A stretch of DNA of 64,000 bases from Lepidurus packardi (lineage: Eukaryota > Arthropoda > Branchiopoda > Notostraca > Triopsidae): NCBI GenBank assembly GCA_023053545.1, contig JAKZAN010000007.1, positions 930,001 to 994,000 on the forward strand, given 5' to 3'. Shown piece by piece: positions 22,510-32,900 of this stretch (the stretch's first letter is position 1; each line of letters starts with the position of its first letter). The position numbers were made by a program, and so were the translations under genes. The notes under the pieces are model-generated. The model did no database searches. It was not told where the DNA came from and saw nothing but the letters and a program-made list of their open reading frames with translations.

Positions 22510-22857
22510 AATTTTTTTTTTGTTACAAAAGTTATTATAAGATCAATCCAATTCAGATGTTTAGTTGACACAGGTGCAGGCGTTACAGTTATGAATAAGC
22601 AAGCGTTTAATTTGCTGACACCGGACATTGCAGGAAAGCCAGTTCAAACTGATACAATCTTGAAATCAGTAACAGGAGAGAACCTGAATGTCTTCGGTTG
22701 TTATGAATTACATTTTGAAATTCAAGGCCGTAAATTCAAAGTTGAATGTTACGTAACAGGAGAGTTAGCTCACGACATCATCCTCGGTATGGATGCGATT
22801 CAGAGCCAGAGGATAGTTATTGACGGCGCGTCAATGGAAATGAGATTAATGTGGTAG
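22510..22857 (+). CDS. Retroelement aspartic protease
   Basis: The frame is open from 22510, just after a TAG, to the stop at 22857. It contains the active-site motif LVDTGAGVTV and the C-terminal ILGMDAI motif, in the order and spacing of retropepsins of Ty3/gypsy elements. These enzymes act as dimers and cut the Gag-Pol polyprotein. No start codon is needed if it is made by frameshifting from gag, but the link to the upstream frame is broken in this copy. Confidence 0.85.
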   Translation, partial: NFFFVTKVIIRSIQFRCLVDTGAGVTVMNKQAFNLLTPDIAGKPVQTDTILKSVTGENLNVFGCYELHFEIQGRKFKVECYVTGELAHDIILGMDAIQSQRIVIDGASMEMRLMW

Positions 22858-22984
22858 GCCTTGCAAGGAACAGTTCCAGAGTGCAACTGCATAAGCAAGT
22901 GAAAATACCCGCGTACAGTAGAGTCATTGCTACTGCCAAATCCGAGCACGATAACTCGCATGGAGCGGAAATTATTTTTTAGCC

Positions 22985-23597
22985 TGTTCAGCTAGACGAC
23001 GAATTCGTTTGTAGCGAACCAGCAATCGTAATAGGAAAGGGATGCGGTAAAATCCCAGTCTCGTTTTGGAATAATGGTCCTAACGATGTTGTGTTGAAAC
23101 GAAACACAGTTATAGGAAGAGTTTGTAACGCCAGAGTGTCCGTGATTGCAGCAGTGCACTCACTCCCAAGTACAGAGTATCCGTTACTCGAGAACTTCGA
23201 TCTGTCTAATGTTACCCCTTCGCACAGGGATGAGCTATTAAAATTATTAATTGAATTTCGGGATATTTTTGCAAAAGATGATAACGATTTAGGCCGTACA
23301 AAACTTGTTGAACATGCCATTCACACCGGAGGTTCCAATCCTGTCTGCCAACGTCCGTACAGGGCGCCAGAAGCGCGGGAAGCAGTTGTTAGACAGCATG
23401 TGGACGGGGTGTTGCATAGAGGTGTCATTAGACCTTCTTCCTCTCCGTGGGGGGCGCCAGTAGTTTTTGTTGGGGAGAGGGATGGTGCACGGAGGTTTTG
23501 CGTGGATTTTCGTGGGATTGGTGCAGTTACAAGGGGAGGTGTGTGCCCTTTGCCACGGAAGGACGAATCCTGTTGCCGGGACGGCAACTTTTTCAAT
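22985..23597 (+). pseudogene. Reverse transcriptase, N-terminal fragment
   Basis: The frame follows the protease after in-frame stops (22855-22857 and 22980-22982). It ends with typical Ty3/gypsy RT sequence: RPYRAPEAR, GVIRPSSSPWGAPVVFV and FCVDFRG, corresponding to the fingers and the first DYR-type motif. Similarity stops around 23590, directly before the polypurine tract. The catalytic YxDD motif, RNase H and integrase are therefore absent. Confidence 0.85.
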
Positions 23598-23608
23598 GGG
23601 TGGAGGGA
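23598..23608 (+). promoter_or_regulatory. Polypurine tract
   Basis: gggtggaggga, broken only by one T, lies immediately before the TG of the 3' LTR. That is where plus-strand priming starts in LTR elements. Confidence 0.65.
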
Positions 23609-24362
23609 TGTAAGGAGTGGAATTAGTGGTGGTATGGATTTAAAGCTCGATAACAATATACTATGCAGAGTTAAGAGATTAACACTGAAAATACGATAAA
23701 CACTGTTGACCATAAATGTAAAGGACAACGTAAAGACATCTCTCGTGCCGAGGCCAGAACCCTCGTGAATGTCTATACGCAGTCCAAAGGTAATCTTAAG
23801 TTCCGAAGTCCAACGACCCAAGAAGAAGCAAAACAGCGATACCAACCCAAGGGAGGGGGCGGAAGGTAGAAACAACAGAAGCGCACCCCGATAACGATGT
23901 CCAACTGGCCTATAAATACGGACCCACCAGACGACAACAGAAGACAGTTCACCCCTCGTCTCAGTCCCCGTAACACCAGTTCACCACCGTGTTCCTTGCT
24001 CGGCGGACGGTTCCTTGCCAAGGATACCCGTCCGCCGAGCAATTCCCCCCCCCCCCCCCCCCCCCCCCCCCAGCAGTCCCCGTAAAACCAGTTCGCCCTC
24101 CGTCTCAGTCCCCGTAAGACCAGTTCACCCGCTGTTGCCAGTTTACGCTCCCTGCTCCGTACCGCAGATACCCAGCCGCCGAGCAATCCCCCAGCAGTCC
24201 TCAGCCGACATCACCGTCTATCGAGACCGAACCCACCCGAAGCCAGCGAAGCCCTAGCCCGAAGCCAGTATCGACCCGACCCCTCCCCTGTCCCTCCTCT
24301 CTAAACCTGTACCGACCCCGCTGATAGTTAGGGTGAATACACTGAATAAACTGACTATCACA
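23609..24362 (+). repeat. 3' LTR
   Basis: 754 bp, TG...CA. It is the same as the 5' LTR except for a 27-C run at 24045-24071 in place of 20 C. The near-identity implies a recent insertion or gene conversion. Confidence 0.95.
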
Positions 24363-24857
24363 TAAACGTCAGAGTTCGATAGGCGGTTCCGGTGAACTGG
24401 AATGAGGTATAACGACACTATAGCAGGCGGCTTCTGAGGCGAGGGACAGTTTACTAAAGCTGCAGGTTGTCCATCCTTCACAGGAACGGCATCGAACAGC
24501 GATGGTTGAACAGGAGGCAGGGAAACAGGGAATTGTGACAGCCTAACTGGGCTAAATTCAGGTGGAGGTTCTTCCACAATCAGCTCTTCCTCCTCCCCCT
24601 AATGAATCACTTCTTTTCATCTGATCGAGATGGCGTTTAACTAACACTTCCCCCATTCGTACTTGATACAGGTAAACTCCAGGGCGACGCGCTACAATGC
24701 CATGTTGCCATTTTGGGAACCCTCTACGGAAATTTTGCATGAGAACAGGGTCACCCACGGAACTACTGACAGTTTCGTTGGTCAAAGGCATCTTAGTAGG
24801 AAGCACTGAAAAACGACCCAACAAAGCGTACGGCCCTAATGGCCCGCAAGTGTGCAT
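24363..24857 (-). pseudogene. Relic of a second Ty3/gypsy pol (integrase C-terminus)
   Basis: On the minus strand a frame contains ALLGRFSVLP, then GDPVLMQNFRRG, WQHGIVARRPGVYLYQVRMG and VKRHLDQMK. This order is typical of the C-terminal domain of gypsy-type integrase. The frame then shifts into a Pro-rich tail that runs up to the younger element's target site. Orientation is opposite to the young element, so this is an older insertion into which, or beside which, the young one landed. Confidence 0.7.
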
Positions 24858-24958
24858 CTGGGAACACGAATAGCCGTTCCGAATGGACGGTTAGTCGCAG
24901 CACTGTTCCCAGACCCGCAAGTTGCGGGCCATTAGCACAGTACGTTTTGTTTGGGTCG
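24814..24958. repeat. 145-bp foldback
   Basis: Two arms of about 65-70 bp are imperfect inverted copies. Both share cgaccca, taatggcccgcaa and ctgggaaca in order. The left arm overlaps the end of the integrase relic. No target duplication is obvious. Confidence 0.8.
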
Positions 24959-25342
24959 TGTGTTTTTTTAACGCATTGTACAGGCTGCCACCTCACGTAA
25001 ATTTATTTACCAATAAACAGTATATAAAATTCCAAAGCACAGGCAAGAAGTGTTTTGAATATGTAAAAAAGGACAGTGAATAGCGATAACTTACCTTTTA
25101 GCTGGTTTATTTATAAAATATCACATCTTGCCGTGGTTCGTTTTTATTAATACTGGCACTATGATTGTTTTTAGCGGTCTTTAAATAAATTCTGTCCATA
25201 TATTATTTTATATTTGCTACTTTTGGTTTATTTCTTCTCTAGACGATTTTTCTGTTTAGCAGCGTTCACTGCTGGTTGGTAGCTATGCGGTGAAGTTTTG
25301 TGTAGCGTTTGTTCTGAATATAAAAACCATACTGTGTCAAGA
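24959..25342. promoter_or_regulatory. TRIM37 upstream region
   Basis: 384 bp of AT-rich DNA between the foldback and the first TRIM37 codon. It should hold the TRIM37 promoter and 5' UTR, unless those extend into the retroelement relics. No TATA motif is assigned. Confidence 0.35.
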
Positions 25343-28171
25343 ATGGAGGTATTAAATCGCGAAATTTAGAGTTAAAATTTCCCAAACTTGCTAAAGTCTT
25401 TGTCTACACAGGGGCTGTGCGAAGTTTTCCAATGTTTTATTTGTATGCAGAGATTAAGGGAAGCCCGATTGTGCCCACATTGCTCGAAGTTGTGCTGTTT
25501 GGATTGCATCCGACGATGGTTATTGGAACGCTCCGTCTGTCCACATTGCCGTTCTCCATTGTACTTTCAGGAACTTATCAATTGCCGATGGGCAGAAGAC
25601 GTTACACAGCAGCTTAATGCTTTACACAATCAAGTCCAAGGCTCCAGCAGGGCCGTAGACTTGTTAAGTGGAGCTTCTGATACCGTTTCGGAGAATGACG
25701 AATCTTCAGACAAGTGAATGTTGTAATATTTATATTTTCGGATTGTTCTAATATTGATGCGTATCACAAGGTGTCCAGTCCACCAAGAAGTTCTCAATGT
25801 CTACTGTTCCTGTGACGAGTGTATTTGCTGGCAGTGTGCATTATGGAATGAAACCCATAAAACTCATACATTCCAGCCATTAAATCAAGTGTGGGATGCA
25901 CACGTGCACACTCTTAGAGAACAGGAAGGTACATTAAAGCAGCGCCTCAGTGAGCTCCTCACATTGGTTCAAGACGTGGTAATCAATATATGAAAAGTCG
26001 TCTCGCAGTTGCAATTTACGTTTTGCTTATACAAGGAAAGTAATGTCGAATCCGTCCGCCAAGCCAAAGACGAAAGAATCCGCGAATTAAGAACCGCTGT
26101 AGAACATATGGTGACGAGACTGGATAGTCAGCTGAAACATAAATTGTTACAGCTTATGGAGCAGAAAAACAAGCTACGGCATGAGATTGAAGCATTGGAA
26201 GCTATTTTGCAGGTATATATATGGAAGAGACCCTTCTCTCTTCTGACCCTACCTTTTGTTTATAAAGGATACAGAACAGCAAATGAAAGGAAGATTCAAG
26301 CGCGAGCTTGTTGCATGTTTTCCACAACTATTGTCAGCCATTCAAAGTGCCCAGAAGCAGCCTATGGCAAGCTTGGTTTCTACGCCAATTCCTACTGATT
26401 TCCCCAGGTAATGGAAGTAATAGTCAAATAGGGCTACCACGACAGAGTATATATATATTTTTTATGCTAATTGGATTCCTAGCGAAATGGTTCCTCCGTT
26501 TGAAGGAAGTATTTTTACGGTTCAGCCTTTTAGTGAACTTCGACGGAAAGCAGACCCAATCTACTCGCCTCCGCTCTGCTGTAACGGACTTGTCTGGAGG
26601 CTTAAAGTTTATCCTGACGGTAATGGAGTAGTACGCGGTAACTACCTATCCGTTTTTTTGGAACTCACAACGGGTCTGTCAGACACAGCCAAGTATTAGG
26701 AAAGCTGCTGTGTCTTAAACAACATTACACATAGCGTTTTCATTTTCAGGTATGAATACCGGATTGAAATGGTTTGTCAAGCTTCTCAAGAGCCAGCTCG
26801 CAACATAATTCGCGAGTTCGCGTCAGATTTTGAGACGGGGGAATGCTGGGGCTATAACCGTTTCTTCCGACTAGATTTACTTGGGCATGAAAGTTACCAT
26901 AACGCAGTTGAAGATTCCATCATTCTCAAGTCGAGTTATTTGAATTTTTGTCAATATGGAGTAAATACGTTTTTGATTACTATAGGTTTCAAGTCCGAGC
27001 GCCGACATACTATCAAAAATCTAATGATCAACAACTTTACATTACCAACTTACTTAAAGTTCAGTCCCAACAAGCCGCCCAACTTGTCGACCTAAAAGAA
27101 GTTAGCTTCCAAAGCTTGATCCTGTTAAATAATTATATTTTCCGTTTTTTCCAGCGTTTGGCGGTGGAAGTAAATCGTAATCAGCGTAGCGTTGCACTAT
27201 CAGCTACGCCTCTGTCAATTAACTCTAGCCTTACTCCTAATTTTCGCACTGCACTGCCCTTGGAAGCTGTAAATGCAGGTGTCAAGACTGTAAACGTCTC
27301 CTGCACAGGCGATCCAGACTCTGCAGAATTGAGTTTTATTCTGAGTGGGATTTTGTTTAATGAAGGACAAGCAAGCAGTTTGGATAGCAGTATTGAGGTA
27401 TAGTCTGCTTTAGAGTCGCTCGTTTGACGGTTTAAATTAAAAGATACGAAATAAAAAAAAATTTAGGCCGCTAGTGAAGGAGAATTAGAGCCTGAGGCGG
27501 GGTCGATTGTAGTGGACCAAAGCTTTTTAGGCTTAGATACGACGTTTCATGTTTGTCTTCCAGGTTCGTGTCTATAATATAAAAAAAAGCCGTATTTTTA
27601 AATAAATTCTGAACAGACAGGGGAAGAGTTGCTAATCGTGATGCCCAAGAAGAATCTCTGGCAAGTACATTCGAAAACCTAAGGCTGACTAACGCCCCAG
27701 CGTTTGGCTTCAGCTCGTTCGAGTAAGCTCAATACCACAGGAAGAGACTTTATAACGTATTTTTATAGGCTTTCGGATCTTTCGGCGTTACCTGACCTGG
27801 ATGTTACAGCTTCGGTTGCAATTCCAGACCGTTTTGTCCCAAATGCCGCTTCCGACTCGTCTGCAACCTATACAAGTGTTCGTCCGAGACCAAGAATAAG
27901 TCTACGCAATCGCCAAGCTGATTCCCCCTGTATACCGTCACAAAACCAGCACTCCGCTTTAAGGACGGAATCACAAGAAGCGCAAGGGTACGTTTGTAAT
28001 TCCTTTAGGATGTAAAATTTTCGTAACAACAATTAACTTTATTTCTTACCTAGTAATTGGGAGGCTGGTAGTCGAAATAGCTTGGGAAACTTGTCACCTC
28101 CTCGTTCTGGACCACCTACGCCCTCACTCTTAACCAGTCCGTCCCAATTACCACAAATGAATGATGCTTAA
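25343..28171 (+). CDS. TRIM37: TRIM37 E3 ubiquitin ligase
   Basis: Thirteen exons: 25343-25348, 25412-25713, 25771-25978, 26036-26212, 26268-26407, 26483-26692, 26750-26929, 26986-27100, 27155-27397, 27467-27563, 27617-27664, 27714-27987 and 28054-28171 (705 aa). The order is RING ([20 protein letters not shown], then CPHCRSPL), B-box ([20 protein letters not shown]), coiled coil (about 150-270) and MATH/TRAF domain (about 300-440, with [20 protein letters not shown] and [20 protein letters not shown]). RING plus B-box plus MATH is unique to TRIM37. In vertebrates it limits centrosomal PLK4 condensates, monoubiquitinates histone H2A and is found at peroxisomes. The C-terminal part is low-complexity and shorter than in vertebrates. 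Exons 10-12 are the least certain. The MEG start comes from a 6-nt exon with a good GAG|GTATTA donor. Confidence 0.93.
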
Positions 28172-29917
28172 ATTGACGGATTATTTTATTCTGATTCTCT
28201 GTCGTATCAAGGGGACGTGGGTATCAGTTTTATGTTGAATGTAGCCATTTTTTTAAATTATGTATAAATCCTCCTTTCTGAATACAAGTAACGATTTCCT
28301 GTAGAGTAACGATTTCCTTTGGAAAGCAAACCTATTTGAGGTGTATCTCAAGACAGCAGCAATCAAGTTGCCGACACCGAAATGGCCAGGCGCAAGCTGG
28401 CGATGGGATATGCGAGCAAGACCAGCTGTACCAACAACTTGGGCACGAGAAATTTCCGGAACTACTTGGAATATTGCAACTGTACGTAGGGAAACTTAGG
28501 AACTCACAGATCTGGTTCGAGGAACAAGGCCTGGAACGATGACAAGAGCACTCGCATGCATCGGTGAAGGCGTACAGATACGGACAGTAATCGCAAGCCA
28601 CGGATGGATAGGTTTTAGTAAGTTCCGGACTACGACGCGTGCAATGCCATGCACCGTACCCTGCTTATAAGGTAAAACTGTGTATGTACTGTGCATGAAA
28701 ATTACATTTATGCTGCTGTATTTCTTATTTGTTTACCTAGTATGAGAAGAATGACGTAGCTTAAGGCGGCAAAGAGTAAAATGACTCCAATTGGCCATGT
28801 CAAATTAGCCAAACTGACACCTTCGCCAAGTTTGTTTAATTCTGGTGCTGCAGTGGAATTGTATGCGAACATAGCATACTTACATACTATAAACTAACAA
28901 CTATGGGGTAACAAACGGAACCTAAAACGGCACCAGCAGTCGCACCTATACCTGCAGGTAACGATATATTCCTGGAACGTCACTGTATTGACTGAATATT
29001 AAAGCTGGAGCTCAAAATGTGCTGTACGGGTTATACGTATACCTCGCAAGTCACAACCCACGGGGCCTGTTACTAAATATTGGAAGCGTATTGATTGTTT
29101 TAGCTGACTTTTTTTCCCTAAATGGATCCAATGACCGAAAGCGCCCAAAAAACACACTACCCGCACAAAAACACGTTTTTGCTTCAACTTAAAGCAATTC
29201 GTGGTCGAAATGCTTGAACTAGGTCACGAGATTGGTTAGTTCAATGCTATGAAACACGTAAGACCATTTGTTTTAAAAACTCTATTTTGTTCTTTTTTAT
29301 GTTAACAATAACTGTTTCGGTATGTTTTTGTTGTTGTTTTTTTTACCTGAATGGACATTTTTCAAGGACATATTATTTACTTTACGGGAAACACAGAAAG
29401 CAAATTGTCACGAGTGGAGTGAGCCATCCAATCCTGAAGAAAAGTAGAGTCGGATTTGCGAGCTCTGGGGATGGGGGGGTTTTGGCACGCTTTGGGAGAT
29501 CGAATAAAGAGATTGATATACCCAAGAACCCTGGAATTCGAGCAGCGAGAACAAGGTGCAATACTGTATAAAGAAATGTTCGTTCGGAACGTGCGGAAAA
29601 CTGAGCAGGAGCACCAATAAACGAATCAGTAAGGGGAGGCGAATTCCATCGGGTCGGACTAAATGATCCCTAAATGACAAGACCAAAAGTGTTTGTCCAC
29701 ATGGCAGCACTTATTTATAAAATCATACGCATCCGAAAGAACATGCACATATGATTCATGAGCAATAATCAGGAGTGCAGGTTGCGTTTCTGTTTTTTTT
29801 TTTTTTTTCTTTCTGACTTGGTAGAGGAGCTATACACAGGCGTCACATTGCTTCTCCCTTTCTTACAATGGTAAGCCGGACAAATCATACACATACGGGG
29901 TTGACGAATAGTAAACT
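28172..29917. other. Spacer between convergent TRIM37 and ADAM genes
   Basis: Holds both 3' UTRs and possibly a small minus-strand gene. Candidate exons include 28971 down to about 28885 (SLPAGIGATAGAVLGS, hydrophobic), about 28850-28737 (TWPIGVILLFAALSYVILLI, a clear membrane-type segment) and about 28690-28500. Splice phases can be made to agree, but I know no matching family. Confidence 0.35.
28500..28971 (-). other. Possible small multi-membrane-segment gene
   Basis: Two strongly hydrophobic minus-strand segments lie in adjacent candidate exons, separated by a short intron ending CTGCAG. The second ends at an ACTAG|GTAAAC donor. A further 60-codon frame beginning VLPYKQG follows in phase. 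No start, no stop context and no family match can be given. It may be a decayed gene or chance. Confidence 0.25.
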
Positions 29918-32900
29918 CTAATGCTTGTACTCGGCATAGCCTCCACCAGCGAGAATATTGTCTGTATCTCGACTCGAATCCTCACTGACGGATCGCGGTG
30001 GAAGGGACAAATTGTCTTCATAGGAATTGGATTCCCCAAGATAAGATTCTTCGGAATTAGGAGAGCGAAGATAAATAGGCTGATCCCGTAGATCGTTGTA
30101 TTCGACCGCAGCAGTTCGCCGATACTCGACAGCCCCACCTCCCAAGACTGTCCCGCTGCTTGACGGATGAGAAGGAATGATGATGACGCCATCATCGCTA
30201 GAGGAACGTACGGTAGCTGCACCAACATATTCGACACTAAAAATATGTTCGCAAACCGCATCAATTTGAGGACAAAGCTTTGCCTACGTCAAGGAAAATA
30301 GGATCTATGTACCTCTCGGAATCGTCACTATCTTCTGCGCAATGCAATTTTTCACGACCGCGCCTATGGCCGTGTCCATGCACACCAGGGTATAAATCCT
30401 CATCAGCCAAGTCCTGCAACTGGAGCTTTTCCAGCTGTTCCAATTTCTGCAACTCTTGCATTTGCTGAAGTTCTTCCTGCAATTCCGTCAAGGCGTCCGA
30501 CGAAGCCGTGGGTTTACGATATCGACCGTATACGAACCGCAAGGGATCCCTAAGGATGTAAGATAAAAAAAAATACCAAGGCGCATGCCAAGGAAAAAGA
30601 GAAAAACAGAACATAAGTTTAGCAAGTTGTGGGGCGTGGAAGACCTCCAAATGCCAAATTGGACATAAGCATCAAGACCAAAAAATTTCATTTGCATACG
30701 GAAGCATGCGGTGCTTGCTAGACAATACAAAATGAAGACAACGCAGCATTTGGAAGAAAAAGAATAACGAAAAACTCAGCCATAAAAAGCACAACCTTCC
30801 ACTGAGAAAAAGGAGAGAGAAGTATACAGAGGTGAAAAGGGGAGGTGAAAAGAGAAGGCGGAGATAGAAAGACAGAGATGAGAGACAGAAAGAGCCAACG
30901 TGCCAATGACTTGATGGATGAACCAATGTACTGGAATGAAAAATTATACGCAATAAACTATTACCAACCATTAAAAGAAAGCAAAATGAGCTAATCCCAT
31001 GGAAATACGCAAGACTACAACTGGCAAAAGACAAGTACTATTAAGAGAAGAAGAATTTCGCACTGTCCAAATGGTTGTGTGGTACCTTGGCTGAGTTTTT
31101 CCTTCTCTTCGTACTACCATATTTTATTGCAAGACTTTTTTCCAAACAAATGTTACTGTTATCTGCAACCGTATAATGTTACCTCATTCATACCTGACCA
31201 AATGCTGCGTTTTCTTTCATCTGTACTTTTACGCTAAGTTTTTTTCTGTCTTCTGTACCTGTACAGAACACTACACAGCCCACTACATGGAATATGAAAT
31301 TGGTGAATGTTGGGGTGCTCACAAGATGAAGCTTTTTCTCGAAGGAAGAAAGAACTGGAAGGGTTTTTTTTCCTTTCTTATACATACCATGGAGGAACGA
31401 AAGATTGCTCTCTTTCCTCTGTACCACTTTCTCTCTCTAAATCAAAGTACAAAGTAAAGGGGGGGGGGGATCCTTTGAACAATTCTTTTCAGACGGGGTT
31501 GAATCAAGTTTGCTTAAAACTTTTCAGCGGACCAAAACTATTCAACAATCCAGCATTTCGTCGCTTCTTCTTTTCATTCCACCAAGCGCACTTTTTTTCC
31601 TCCAGCGAGCAAACATCCAGAAAGAACTTTCAGGTATAGAAAACTTTTCTATCAAACCAAACTTTCGTGTCATCATCATTCTGCGCTTTGCGAAATACCG
31701 CCACATAGAGTTTGGTTAATGTTGTCCATGGTATGAAAGGTGTAACTAACCTTCAGTTCAAAGACTGCTTTTCAGCATAACTTTGCAATGAGAGGAAAAC
31801 TTTTTTTTAACGGTGAGTCAAGAAAAAAACGAAAAAAACGCTTTTGGTGGGCTTTACAAGAGAGCAAAAAAATACGAAATAAATTATTTTGTAAGGGGCC
31901 GAGGAAGATAACTCTGGTAGTTGGTTGCTCAATGGCTGATCAAGTTTTAAAACACTGACCCTTGCGAATCAGGATTAGACGACGATTCCAGACGATCCAA
32001 GCCAAGGCGATCCAAGCGATCCAGTCTGTCGAGACGATCTAATCGATAATGTCGATCAGCTTCGGGTTCTGACATACGAATGTCTTCGGAGCCATTGGGA
32101 CTCGTGTGTCTGGCGGAATGACGTTCAAGTTGGCGGATTAAATCCTCCAAATTACGGATACGGATAGGTCCGCAGGGAGGTACCAAATCTCCTTCATCAC
32201 CGCTATCACCTGCAGGCGGTAACAACCCAGCGGTACTGCCCCCTATGGTCACGCCTCCCAGGGGACTTGGTCCACCTCCACTACTTCGTGGTGCTAACTT
32301 ATCATGACTGTTACCACGCAGCAACATATACTCCGAAGGTGGGAAGTAATCTGGGTAATGATCCGAAAAGGATTTTCTAAGGTCATCCGAAAGTGATGCG
32401 CTGCTAGCACTGCGATGGGATGCTGCACTGCGCAAAGCTTGCAATATATCTTCGTGGTAACCATTGAGACTTTTTAAAGTGCGTTCCACATCAGACAAGC
32501 CAATGCCTGAAAGATACCAAAGAACAGAATGAGTTCCGTACCATAATTACTTGGGTCGTCAAGTGGGTGAACTCTTCTCCCCTTTTGTTTGTATCAGTAG
32601 AGCTAGACGTAAGTTTTTTTTGTATTACTTGTACCGGATGGACCTCTGTCTCTGTCACGTTCTGATTCGGGTGATATCACTTCTTGGTTATCCGACTGGG
32701 ATTCTTCGCTCCATTTCTCTTTGCCTGAGACTAAAGGCAGCGTTAAAGGCATTCCAACATGTCCATAAGGCCCGGATTTCTTTAGAATGCCCTTTTCCGG
32801 TTGCTTGGACAAATTATTAGGAATACCGTCCAAAAACGCTGCCGTCTCGTCTTCGCCTACAGTGCAAAGTAGCCCAGATAAATGACATTAGAGACTGCCA

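Larger units (their letters stand above)
21162..24362 (+). mobile_element. Ty3/gypsy-type LTR retroelement, internally deleted (3.2 kb)
   Basis: Direct LTRs of 747 and 754 bp begin TG and end CA. A 4-bp target duplication taaa flanks the element (21158-21161 and 24363-24366). A tRNA-Leu-type primer site follows LTR 1 and a purine tract precedes LTR 2. Inside are a CHHC zinc-finger frame in gag position, an aspartic protease, and the first part of reverse transcriptase. Most of RT, all of RNase H and integrase, and any recognisable gag are missing, so the copy is non-autonomous. The internal pol segment carries in-frame stops while the LTRs look almost identical. A defective RNA may therefore have been mobilised recently by a helper. 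Confidence 0.9.

Noticed and set aside
28332..28601. Cys-rich 89-codon minus frame
   Set aside because: Cys arises from repeated tgc/tgt in one phase of a segment that is equally open in other phases; no motif spacing and no signal peptide.
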